Of a stretch of 64,000 nucleotides of DNA, positions 25,793-34,433 are shown in pieces. Source of the DNA: Nonomuraea turcica (GTDB lineage: Bacteria > Actinomycetota > Actinomycetes > Streptosporangiales > Streptosporangiaceae); the NCBI RefSeq assembly GCF_030718205.1, contig NZ_JAUZQF010000015.1, positions 1 through 64,000 of the forward strand, in the 5' to 3' direction. A model generated the notes under the pieces. The model was not told where the DNA came from and made no database searches. It saw only the letters and a program-made list of their open reading frames with translations. The translations under genes and the position numbers were made by a program. The stretch's first letter is position 1. Each line of letters starts with the position of its first letter.

Positions 25793-26659
25793 TCAGCGCA
25801 TCGCTTCCAGGCCCCTGACCACGGTGGTGGTCAGGATGCCGATCTCGGAGATGCCGATGGTCACGGTGTCCCCGTCCTGCAGCGTGAACGGCAGGTCGGG
25901 GACCAGGCACGTGCCGGTGGCCAGCACCGCGCCGTCCGGGAAGGCGTCGGCCCTGAACAGGTAGCCGGCCAGGTCGTCCAGGCGGCGGTTGAGCTGCGAC
26001 GTGGAAGCTTTGCCATCCCACACCGTCTCCCCCGCCCTGCCGATGGTGAGCGTGATGTCCAGCGCGTACGGATCCTCGACCTCCCACGCGGGCCGGATCG
26101 CCGGGCCCACCGCGCACGCGCCCAGGTAGATCTTGGCCTGCGGCAGGTAGAGCGGGTTGACCCCTTCGATAGTGCGCGAGCTGACGTCGTCGACCACCGT
26201 GTAGCCGACAATTTCACCGGCCGCGTTGAGCACCAGGCCCAGCTCCGGCTCCGGCACGTCGATCTCCGAGTCGGCACGCACCGCGATGCGGTCGCCGTCC
26301 CCGCTCACCTTCCAGGCCACCGACTTGAAGAACAGCTCAGGCCGCTCAGCGTCGTAGACCAGCTCGTAGACGTCGGCGGCCCGCTCGCTCTCCAGCACCC
26401 GGGCCTCGCGCGAACGCCGGTAGGTCACGCCCGCCGCCCAGACCTCCATCTGCCCGTCCACCGGCGCCAGCCTGCTGACCGAGCCCGACGGGTGCCGGGT
26501 CCCGTCCGCCGCGGCGCACCGCTCGCGCAGTTCCCCGGACGACAGCCTCAGCAACTCGCCGATGGTGGTGATCCCGGGCAGCTCGATCACGTCCTCCCCG
26601 TCATCGACGCCGACCGCGTCCACGCCGGTCAGGGGGCTGACGAACCGCACGATATGCAT
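25793..26659 (-). CDS. fumarylacetoacetate hydrolase family protein
   Basis: A 288-residue enzyme of the FAH superfamily (hydrolases, isomerases and decarboxylases of beta-diketo acids or sugar-acid intermediates). The metal-site pattern EPELGLVLNAAGEIVGYTVVDDVSSRTIEG corresponds to the E-x-E and the following D motif. VWAAGVTYRRSREAR and FFKS are the family's substrate-side segments. A GAGGAG site precedes ATG 26659. It stands alone with its own palindromic operator just upstream. Relatives often act in pentose or uronate oxidation; the substrate here is not determinable. Confidence 0.85.
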   Translation of the reverse strand: MHIVRFVSPLTGVDAVGVDDGEDVIELPGITTIGELLRLSSGELRERCAAADGTRHPSGSVSRLAPVDGQMEVWAAGVTYRRSREARVLESERAADVYELVYDAERPELFFKSVAWKVSGDGDRIAVRADSEIDVPEPELGLVLNAAGEIVGYTVVDDVSSRTIEGVNPLYLPQAKIYLGACAVGPAIRPAWEVEDPYALDITLTIGRAGETVWDGKASTSQLNRRLDDLAGYLFRADAFPDGAVLATGTCLVPDLPFTLQDGDTVTIGISEIGILTTTVVRGLEAMR

Positions 26660-26670
26660 GCCTGCTCCTC

Positions 26671-26698
26671 ACTCTCATTAGATGAGTCCAATGAGAGT
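26671..26698 (-). promoter_or_regulatory. operator palindrome of the FAH-family gene
   Basis: Perfect 9-bp inverted repeats ACTCTCATT (26671-26679) and AATGAGAGT (26690-26698) are separated by 10 bp. They lie 12-39 bp upstream of the start codon at 26659, where a repressor would block transcription. No adjacent regulator gene is evident. Confidence 0.55.
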
Positions 26699-26699
26699 C

Positions 26700-27104
26700 T
26701 TTCGTACCCGGGCGGAGCGGCGTCCCGCCGGGTCCTCATGCTTTCGATCGGGATCGCCTGACGACACGCGATGCGACTTGTTGTAATTGATGACACACGC
26801 AGTGCGACATTGACCTCAAGGTGGTGACCAGTGAGCCAGGACGATGCGTCCCTCTCTCCTCCCCGACCGGACGGCGTCAGGGCGTGGGAAGCGTACGTCG
26901 CCTGCCTTGGTGCGCTTCGCCTCTTGGCCGGAGCGCGGACCACGTCGAGGCGGCGGAGGCAGTGTCGGACCTCCCGTACGAGAGGCTCGGCAGCGTAGCG
27001 ATCAAGGCAAGATAGGGCAGCGAGAGCCGGCCAGGGCGGCTTGCGCGCCGCGTCTCCCGGCGGAGCGCACCCCGGCGTACTCCCGCGGTGGTACATGCCT
27101 GTGC
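26700..27104. other. non-coding gap with possible decayed reading frame
   Basis: No intact gene was found. GTG 26832 opens a frame beginning SQDDASLSPPRPDG...AWEAYVACLGALRLLAGART that loses coding character. An adjacent frame then reads EAAEAVSDLPYERLGSVAIKAR and stops at 27015, so a short frameshifted gene relic is possible. Loose direct repeats containing GACAC and TGCGAC lie at about 26763-26811. Function unknown. Confidence 0.2.
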
Positions 27105-27163
27105 CGCACCCGCGAACGTACGCCAGGGGGATGACGTCGCGGGTGCGTGGTCTGGCCTAGCTT
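27105..27163 (+). promoter_or_regulatory. inverted-repeat operator and promoter of the two-component genes
   Basis: Perfect 11-bp arms CGCACCCGCGA (27105-27115) and TCGCGGGTGCG (27137-27147) are 21 bp apart. They end just before a -10-like TAGCTT (27158-27163), itself 7 bp ahead of ATG 27170, so the transcript may be leaderless. The position suits autoregulation by the response regulator encoded here. Confidence 0.5.
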
Positions 27164-27169
27164 GTGGGC

Positions 27170-28288
27170 ATGGACAGCCGGAGGATCGACGCGCTCATGG
27201 CGGCGGGCGTGCTGGTGGCGATCATTGCAGGCACGTACGGCAACCTGTCGTGGACCGGCCCCTACGAGCGGCCGCTCGACGGGGTGGGCATCACGCTGAT
27301 CGTCGTCGCGTCCGTGTCGTTGGCCTGGCGGCGGGCGGCCCCGCTGGCCGCCGGGCTGGTCGCGGTGGCCGCCGCGATCGTCTACTACTCGGCTCACTAC
27401 CCCGGCGTGTTCGCCGCCGAGCCCGCGCTCGCCTCGATCTACACCCTCGCCTCGCTCGGCCGCCGCAAGGCGGCGATCTGGCTGGCGGTGGCGCTGGCCG
27501 TTCCGGTCTACGGGCTCATGGCGCTGGCCGAGGAGGATCCGGCGGCCGCCAGCGGGATGAATCTGCTGAGCGGCTGGCTGGTGGCGATGGTGGTGGTCGG
27601 CGAGGTGGTCAGGAGCCGGCGGGCGTACCTGCGGGCCGTGGAGGAGCGGGCGGAGGAGGCCGAGCGCACCCGTGAGGAGGCGGCGCTGCGCCGGGCGGGT
27701 GAGGAGCGGCTGTGGATCGCCCAGGAGCTGCACGACTCGCTGACGCACAGCATTTCCGTGGTGAACGTGCAGGCCGCGGTGGCCATGGAGCTGCTGGAAC
27801 GCGACCCCGCGCGGGCCCGCGAGGCGCTGGGGGCGATCAAGGAGTCGGGGCACGAGGCCATGAACGAGCTGCGCGCCACGCTGGGCGTGCTGCGGCAGGC
27901 CGTTCCCGACGGCGGGCTGGCCACGCTGCCGCGGCTGGTGTCCAGGGCCGAGGGGGCCGGACTGCGGGTGTCGTACAGCATCACCGGCGACCCGTACGCG
28001 GTGCCGTCCGAGGTGGACGGGGCCGCGTACCGGATCGTGCAGGAGGCGCTGACCAACGTGCTGCGGCACGCGGGCGCCGCGGCGGTCGCGGTGCGGGTCG
28101 GCTACGATCCGGCGGGGATCACCCTGCGGGTGGACAACGACGGCGAGGCCGGCACGGCCGGGCCGGGAATGGGGTTGATCGGGATGCGCGAGCGCGCGGT
28201 CGCCGTCGGCGGGTCGCTCACCGCCGGCCCGGGCGAGGACGGCGGGTTCAGCGTGCGCGCGCAGCTGCCCGTTCCGGTGCGGTCGTGA
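27170..28288 (+). CDS. NarL-type sensor histidine kinase
   Basis: A 372-residue kinase. Four or five membrane segments (about 9-25, 38-55, 58-78, 102-120 and 130-147) form the sensor. A coiled segment rich in Glu/Arg (150-180) leads into the HisKA_3 domain with the phospho-acceptor in QELHDSLTHSIS (His188). The C-terminal ATPase domain shows DNDGEAG and GMGLIGMRERAVAVGGS. There is no large extracellular loop, so an intramembrane signal is likely. ATG 27170 is preferred over GTG 27164. The stop overlaps the GTG of its response regulator. Confidence 0.92.
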   Translation: MDSRRIDALMAAGVLVAIIAGTYGNLSWTGPYERPLDGVGITLIVVASVSLAWRRAAPLAAGLVAVAAAIVYYSAHYPGVFAAEPALASIYTLASLGRRKAAIWLAVALAVPVYGLMALAEEDPAAASGMNLLSGWLVAMVVVGEVVRSRRAYLRAVEERAEEAERTREEAALRRAGEERLWIAQELHDSLTHSISVVNVQAAVAMELLERDPARAREALGAIKESGHEAMNELRATLGVLRQAVPDGGLATLPRLVSRAEGAGLRVSYSITGDPYAVPSEVDGAAYRIVQEALTNVLRHAGAAAVAVRVGYDPAGITLRVDNDGEAGTAGPGMGLIGMRERAVAVGGSLTAGPGEDGGFSVRAQLPVPVRS

Positions 28289-28950
28289 TCAGGGTCCTGC
28301 TGGCCGACGATCAGCCGCTCATCCGGGCCGGCTTCAAGGCGCTGCTCGAGCTGACCGACGACATCGCCGTGGTGGGCGAGGCGGGCGACGGGGCGCAGGC
28401 CGTGGAGCTGTCCAGGCGGCTGCTGCCGGACGTGGCGCTGCTGGACGTGCGGATGCCGCTGCTCGACGGCATCCAGGCCACCCGCAGGATCGGCGCCGAC
28501 CCGGAGCTGAACGGGGTGCGCGTGGTGATCCTCACCAACTACGCGCTCGACGAGTACGTCTTCGCCGCGCTCCGGGCCGGGGCCAGCGGGTTCCTGCTCA
28601 AGGACATCGAGCCTGGTGACCTGCTGCAGTCGGTGCGGGTGGCCGCCCGGGGCGAGGCGCTGCTGTCGCCGTCGGTGACGCGCCGCCTGATCGAGGAGTA
28701 CGTCAGCACGCCGCCACGTCCGGCGCCCGTGCCGGGGTCGGAGCGGCTGACCGGGCGGGAGCGGGAGATCGTGTCCCTGGTGGGGCGGGGCATGTCGAAC
28801 GAGGAGATCGCCGCGCATCTGGTGATCAGCGAGGCCACCGCCAAGACGCATGTGAGCAGGTCGATGACCAAGCTGGGCGTGCGTGACCGGGCGCAGCTGG
28901 TCGTGTTCGCGTACGAGTCCGGGCTGGTGGTTCCGGGCGGGCGGGCTTAG
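28285..28950 (+). CDS. NarL/LuxR-type response regulator
   Basis: A 221-residue regulator. The receiver domain has the acidic pair DD (8-9), the phospho-acceptor Asp54 in LLDVRMP, Thr/Asn near 84 (ILTNYA) and Lys at LLKDI. The C-terminal LuxR helix-turn-helix is LTGREREIVSLVGRGMSNEEIAAHLVISEATAKTHVSR. The GTG start at 28285 overlaps the kinase stop (GTGA), giving a cognate pair. Its likeliest first target is the inverted repeat in front of the kinase gene. Confidence 0.93.
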   Translation: MIRVLLADDQPLIRAGFKALLELTDDIAVVGEAGDGAQAVELSRRLLPDVALLDVRMPLLDGIQATRRIGADPELNGVRVVILTNYALDEYVFAALRAGASGFLLKDIEPGDLLQSVRVAARGEALLSPSVTRRLIEEYVSTPPRPAPVPGSERLTGREREIVSLVGRGMSNEEIAAHLVISEATAKTHVSRSMTKLGVRDRAQLVVFAYESGLVVPGGRA

Positions 28951-28984
28951 AAGGCCGGCAGGACCCACCGCCGCGCAGGCCGGG

Positions 28985-30160
28985 TCAGCCGTTGACGGGC
29001 TTGCCCAAGGCGCTGCCCGCGAGCCAGTCTTCCCAGGACTTCGCCCACGGCGTGGGCCCGTTGCCGAACTGCAGCTTCCTGGACGTTCCCGTCACCTCGA
29101 TGATGTCGCCCCGCTGGGTGAACTCGTAGAACCAGCGGGCGTTCGCCGGGCCGGCGTTCACGCAGCCGTGGCTGACGTTGCGGCTGCCCTGCGCCCCGAC
29201 GGACCAGGGGGCGGCGTGGAAGAAGGTGCCGCTGTAGGTCATCCGGACGTTCCATTGGGTACGGATGCGGTATTCGCCCGGCTTGCCGATGGTGGCGGAG
29301 TCCATGACGAGGTCGCCGGCCTTCTCCTGGGCGATCATGACGCCGGAGTAGCTGTCGTCCCCCGGCTTTCCGAGGCTGACCGGGATGGTCTTGACGACCT
29401 TCCCGTTCTCCCGGACCACCGCCTGGTGGGTCTCGGCGCTGACCTTGGTGATGTGCGAGGGCCCGACCGTGAAGGTCAGGCTGCGGTCCTTGGTCCCCCA
29501 CAGGCCGGCGCCCGCGCGCAGTCCGGTCAGGTGCGCCACCACCGTGACCTTCTCACCGACCGGCCAGTACTCGCGCGGCCTGAACTGCACCTCTCGGTCG
29601 CTCACCCAGCTCCAGGCCCCTTCGACCGGCTTGGACATGCGCACGACGAGCGCCCGCTCGATTCTGGCCCGGTCCTGCTTGGCGGTGATCGGCTGGGACA
29701 GCAGGAGCTGCACGGGCATCCCGACGCCCACCTTCTCACCGTCCAGGGGGGACATGCCGCTCTCCAGCACCCGTTTCGGCTTCAGCGTGGTGAACCTGGC
29801 CTGCGCCGCGACCGGCTTGCCGTCCGTGCCCGTCGCCTCCGCGCTGACGGTGTACGCCGTGGACGGCCGTAATGCCCATCGGGGACGCCACGTCCCGTCG
29901 GCGGCCACCGAGCCGCGCACCTCCCGGCCCTTGGCGTCGGCGACGGTCAGCTTGGTGACCTTGCCGTCGGTGACCTTGACGCTGATCCCGGTGTCCGGGG
30001 GCACCTTCTTCGTGCCGTCGGCGGGGGTGATCGCCAGCTTGGCCACCGGCCCCTGCTCCACAGGCCTGCCCGGCGCCGGGGTGCCGCCGCCGGAGGTGCA
30101 TCCCGCGATCAGGAGCACCGCCGCGGCGAGGACACTCGCGATGGTCCGGCCGTTCCGCAT
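28985..30160 (-). CDS. L,D-transpeptidase lipoprotein (Ig-like plus YkuD)
   Basis: A 391-residue cell-wall enzyme making 3-3 peptidoglycan cross-links. The lipobox is LLIAGC (Cys21). Two Ig-like domains (about 40-125 and 130-235) resemble those of mycobacterial Ldt proteins. The YkuD catalytic domain ends in the active-site motif RNVSHGCVNAGP with the nucleophile Cys and its partner His. FFHAAPWSVGAQGSRN just before is the usual lid and His segment. Transcribed alone, converging on the two-component genes with a 34-bp gap. Confidence 0.92.
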   Translation of the reverse strand: MRNGRTIASVLAAAVLLIAGCTSGGGTPAPGRPVEQGPVAKLAITPADGTKKVPPDTGISVKVTDGKVTKLTVADAKGREVRGSVAADGTWRPRWALRPSTAYTVSAEATGTDGKPVAAQARFTTLKPKRVLESGMSPLDGEKVGVGMPVQLLLSQPITAKQDRARIERALVVRMSKPVEGAWSWVSDREVQFRPREYWPVGEKVTVVAHLTGLRAGAGLWGTKDRSLTFTVGPSHITKVSAETHQAVVRENGKVVKTIPVSLGKPGDDSYSGVMIAQEKAGDLVMDSATIGKPGEYRIRTQWNVRMTYSGTFFHAAPWSVGAQGSRNVSHGCVNAGPANARWFYEFTQRGDIIEVTGTSRKLQFGNGPTPWAKSWEDWLAGSALGKPVNG

Positions 30161-30549
30161 CGTGGATGCCTCCCGTGCCCGACAAAAAGGTCACCGTTGG
30201 ACTTTCTTCCCGCGATGGCAGGGTTGACACAAGGCCGGGGCCGGAGGGCTTTGGCTGCGCGGGGATCGCCTAGGGCTGGACGGGTTGCTGGCCGATGCCG
30301 CAGCGCAGCCGGGCAGTCGGTGAGCGTTCTTGCCCGTGTGGGCTGAGCGCGTGTGCGGGCGTTGGCCTGTGGTGAGTTGAGGCGGGCGACAGGTATTCGG
30401 CGGATGTTTATCGTTCAAATGTTCTACCCACGGGTGCAAACTCTTGGTAGTGTTACGGCTACACATCGTTGAGGTACCGGGGGTGGGGGTGGGCGGGTGC
30501 AGGTCGTGCGGCACATGCCTGGATGCCGCCTCGGAACAGGGGCGGCGAC

Positions 30550-32576
30550 GTGAGTAAGCTCACCGCGACCGCCCCCTGTACCGCCCACGGTGCGGTGGTG
30601 GAGCAGACCGGCGAGGTCGTTGCTCACCCGCTGCTGGCGCAGCGGGTGACCTGGCTGGCCAGCCTGGCGCGAGAGCTGACCGCCGATCTGGTCGCCGCCC
30701 GCTGGAATCCTGCCGATCTGGAGGCGCTGGCCTGCGGGGTCGGGCCGGACGGGCGCGCGTTGCCGGCGAAGGGCTGGATGGCAATGCGCCGGCTGGGCTG
30801 GGGCGTGACCTCCGTCTCGGGCGTGCATGTGTGTGATCGGGTGGTTCGGTGTGCGCAGGAGCAGGCCGCCCGCACGTTGCGGCTGGCGCTGCACCGGCGC
30901 GCCCTGGTGGCGGCGATCGTGGCGAGTTGGCCGGATGACCCGCGGGCCCGCACCGACGCCGAATGGGACGCGCTGCGCGCGGTGCTGCCGGACGGGGTGA
31001 CGGCGGCGCAGATCCGCAACCGGACGAGGCAGATCGCCGCCTACCTCGACGAGCATGGCGTGTCCCGGCCGATCTGACCGACCTGGAAGAGCCGCCGAAC
31101 GTCGCGGCGCAGATCGTGCTGGCCGCGGCCGATCGGCAGCTGGTCACCCTGGAACGCATCGGTGACCGCGACGCCCGGCTGCGGGTGCGGCTGCCCCTGG
31201 TGGAATCTCCCGCTTGCGGCCGGGACTGGGCCTGGCACGTGCTGCCGGTCGCGTTGCCGCCGACCGTCGCGCCGGAGGCGAAGCTGTGCACTCCCACCCT
31301 GCGGGTGAGGAAGGGCCGGGTGCGCGTCGATCTGCCGTTCCAGATCCCGATCGAGTTCGCGCCCGCCACCGGGCATCGGGTCGGGGTGGGGTTCGACTGG
31401 GGACTCAATGCGGTGCTGACCGGTGTGGCCGGACGCCTTCTGTCTGATGAGGGCCGGGTGATCTGCGATGGGCGGCCGCTCACCTACGACGCCACCGGTA
31501 TCTCGGCCAAGCTGCACCGGCTGCGGGGCGAGCGTGAACAGCTGGCCGCCAAGCACCGGCACCAGGAACGGCTCCTGGCCGGGATGACCGTCGCCGATTC
31601 CCGCTTCACCGCGTTGGCCGCGGCCTACGAGAGCGTCGGTGTCGAGCACGAGCGTGTGTGCGCGCGTATCCGGCATCTGAACACGGCGCTGGCCTGGTCG
31701 GCGGCCCGCTGGGCGGTCGATCAGGCGGTGGCCGCCGGGGCGACGGTCATCTATGTGGAGGACCTGACCACCCTGGAAGCGCGCGGACGCCGGGGACGGG
31801 CGAACGCGCGCCTGTCGGGGCAGGTGCGCGGGCAGATCGTCGAGGCGATCCGGCACCTGGCGGCCAAGAGTGGCATCGCCGTGGTCACCGTCCCTGCCCG
31901 CGGCACCTCCAAATACTGTCCCCGCTGCGGGGACGGCACCTCGCTCCTGCGGCACTGTCCGGCCCCGGACCGGCTCACCGAACGAGGCTGGGCGTGGGCA
32001 TATTGTCCCGCTTGCGGCCTGTCCTGTGACCGGGACTGGGCCGCGGCCGAACGCATCCTCGCGCGCGGCCTGCTCGGCCAGCACGCCACCCGCACCCACC
32101 GTGCCACCGGTGCCCGCACCATCCCCACGGTGGTGGAGGGCAACGTGGCCCGCGCCCGCCGAACGCGCAGGCCCACCCGGGCGGCTCGGCGCGCCCGCCG
32201 CACCCGGACCGACCTACACCCCCGGCCCGCGGCGCGGGACAGATCCAAGAACCGTCCCACCCCGAAACGGCCGACCCGCACCACGAAGAACCCGGCGCAC
32301 ACCTTGGCAGAGGATGCCAACTCGGCAGAAGATCATGCGATGACCTCCAGCCGTGTGCCCGACCGGCGCACGGTGCCCGCCCCATTCCCTGCCAGGAGTG
32401 GACAGCGTCCGGCGGGCCATGCACCCAAGGCGGGACGGCACCTGCCGTACCGGACAGGGCATGTCAGGAATTCTCACCATCGGACCGGCTTCCACCACGC
32501 CAAAGCCGCTCCCGTGCTCGCCCTTGCCGAGCACGGGAGCGGCCCGAAGCAGGCTACGCCCGTCCGAGTTGCCTGA
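30550..32576 (+). pseudogene. TnpB-family nuclease gene with a frameshift
   Basis: GTG 30550 opens the N-terminal helical part (LAQRVTWLASLARELTADL...), which runs out at a stop at 31077. The neighbouring frame takes over near 31055 with PADLTDLEEPPNVAAQIVLAAADRQL. It holds RuvC-I GVGFDWGLNAVLTG, RuvC-II VIYVEDLTTLE, the zinc ribbon CPRC...CPAC and RuvC-III SCDRDWAAAERI. All catalytic residues survive, so only the frameshift breaks it; programmed shifting or a sequencing indel cannot be excluded. The Arg-rich tail after about 32100 overlaps the presumed guide-RNA region. Confidence 0.75.
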
Positions 32577-32590
32577 TTCCTTCAGGGAAC
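32505..32590 (+). ncRNA. right end and putative guide-RNA scaffold of TnpB element 2
   Basis: A perfect 16-bp stem (32505-32520 with 32528-32543, 7-nt loop) is followed by GCAGGC...GTTGCCTG pairing and the terminal CCTGA/TCAGG hairpin. This is the same order as in element 1: strong hairpin, second hairpin, CCTT-AGGAAC end. The guide would be the next 16-20 nt (from 32591), which are glucodextranase codons. Inferred from TnpB biology; no transcript evidence. Confidence 0.5.
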
Positions 32591-34358
32591 CACAGAGTAT
32601 TCAAGACGCTGTACCGGGCCACGGCCGATCATTTCGCACGCTCGGTGAAGGGGTGGACGGTCACGACCACAGGGCCGTATGCGTCCCGCTATTTCCTGCG
32701 CCTGTCGCGCAACGGGGATCCGGACGCGGCGGTGTACAGCCTGGGCAACGGCGGGCCGACCGAGGATCAGCGGCGGGTCGTGGACGCCGGGTTCCTGGAG
32801 CTGACCAGGCTCGGCATCCTTCCCCTGACGACCCCGACGTGCTGGCCAGCCTGCCGGTCGTGGACCGGGTGATCAAACGTACGACGGCGAGCGGCCCCGG
32901 CTGGTACCGCTACGGTTCCGACACCGAGGGCACCGAGGACGGGTACGGCGACTGCGACGAGCCCGACCCGATGTCCTGCGCGCCGTCGGGCAAGCCGTGG
33001 CCGACCGGGGGAGCACCCGCTCGGGCCACGTGTGGCCGGTCCTGGCCGGGGAGCGGGCCGAGCAGGCGCTCCAGACCCGCGACCAGGCGACGGCAGCCTC
33101 ACTGCTCAAGGCCATGCGGGACATGTCGTCGGGCACCGGGCTGGTCCCCGAACAGGCGTGGGAGAACCCCGGCCTGGCCGCCTCGCCCTACGGCGCGGAC
33201 CCGGCCACCGCCTCGATCGGCATGCGCGACGGCGGGCCCGCCGGGTCGGCGTCGCCGCTCACCTGGGCGCAGGCCCAGGCGTTGCGGCTGATCCTGTCGC
33301 TCGGCTCCACCCGCCCGGTCGAGCAGCCCGATGTCGTCCGCCGGCGCTACGTCGACCGCGGCATGCCGCAGGCCGCCCCGCTGACCGTGACCGCCCCGGC
33401 CGACGGGACCGCGGTGGCCGGCACGTCGGTCACCGTCGAGGGCAGCACGGCGCCCGGCGCGCGGGTCGACGTCGCCGCGACGCCCATCGACACCGGCGCC
33501 CCCACCCGGATCGTCTCGGTGCGGGCGGGCTCGGACGGCACGTTCACGGCCCAGGCGCCGGTGTCGTTCGGCGAGGTCGTGCTCACGGTGACCGCCACGG
33601 CCTCGGACGGCCGCACCGCGCACGCCCGGCGCACGGTGATCGGCGACATCGTCGGCGCCACGACCGTGCTCGACGTGACCGACCCTGACGGGGACGACGA
33701 CGGGCCGGGCACCTACGCGTACCCGACGGCCGCCGACTTCCACGACGGCGCCTTCGACCTGCGCAGATTCCAGGTGATCACGGACGCGACGACCGTCTAC
33801 CTGCGGGCGGAGCTCCGCGACCTGTCCCCCACGTTCGGCAACCAGATGGGCGCGCAACTGCTCGACGTGTACGTCCAGGACCAGGCCGTGGCGGCGCGGT
33901 CGACCGAGGCGGCGTTCCCGCAGCGTAACTACCGCATCGCGGAGCAGGACGCGTGGACGCAGCGGGTGGAGGTCCAAGGGTTCGCCGCACCGGTGTGGGT
34001 GACGGCCGGCGGCGCGGCCCAGGCGGGTGCGGCGGTCCGGGCCTCCGGGACGACGCGGACGATCACCGTCGCGCTGCCCAAGAGCACGTTCGGCACGCCG
34101 GGGCCCGGGTGGCGGTTCGCGGTCGTGCTGACCGGGCAGGATGGGTTCAGCGCCGACCAGGCCAGGGGCTTCGCCGCGACGCCGCAGCCGTACCAGTTCG
34201 GCGTCTGCGCCGCGGGCGGGACCGATCCGCTGTGCGCGGCGGATCCGGGCACCGTGCCCAAGGCGATGGACGTGATCGTGCCGGCCGGGCAGTCCCAAGC
34301 GGACGTGCTCAATCCGCTGTCCCGCCCGGTCGCCGTGCCCGCCGTCCCGGTCCCCTGA
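32591..34358 (+). pseudogene. 5'-truncated, frameshifted glucodextranase-like GH15 enzyme
   Basis: Starting abruptly at TnpB element 2, the reading FKTLYRATADHFARSVKGWTV...GPYASRYFLRLSRNGDP is the middle of a GH15 (alpha/alpha)6 barrel. One base is missing near 32821, before PDDPDVLASLPVVDRVIKRTT. Another shift near 33010 (GKPWPT to RGSTRSGHVWPVLAGER) leads into a frame intact to 34358. The C-terminal part matches glucodextranase domains B (TVTAPADGTAVAGTSVTVEGS) and C, a DOMON-like sandwich (DVTDPDGDDDGPGTY...). Signal peptide, N domain and the first half of the barrel are absent. Confidence 0.8.
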
Positions 34359-34363
34359 TCATC

Positions 34364-34433
34364 GCGTCCACGTGCCGGACCCGCCGCCGGAGCTCACCGC
34401 GTCCACGTGCCGGAACAGGCGCCCGAGCTCACC
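34364..34433. repeat. 35-bp tandem repeat with CACGTG core
   Basis: Two 35-bp units (34364-34398 and 34399-34433) begin GCGTCCACGTGCCGGA and end GAGCTCACC, followed by a partial third beginning GCGTCCACGAG. The second unit contains the stop codon of the cytochrome b gene, so the units look like duplications of that gene's last codons. CACGTG is palindromic. Confidence 0.6.

Larger units (their letters stand above)
30421..32590 (+). mobile_element. TnpB element 2 (TnpB only)
   Basis: The left end (30421-30465) carries the same TTCTACCC-N11-CTCTTGGTA-N3-TT-N-CGG-N2-ACACA block as element 1. The right end closes with TTCCTTCAGGGAAC at 32577-32590, beyond which glucodextranase codons begin. No TnpA-type or serine recombinase gene is present. 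The 260 bp upstream of the left end (30161-30420) hold no recognisable gene, so what was interrupted on that side is unknown. Confidence 0.65.

Noticed and set aside
26763..26811. Loose direct repeats with GACAC and TGCGAC
   Set aside because: Only partly matching and with unequal spacing, so too weak to call a binding-site array.
30161..30420. Gene fragment left of TnpB element 2
   Set aside because: No frame shows recognisable protein features, so the interrupted sequence on this side is unknown.
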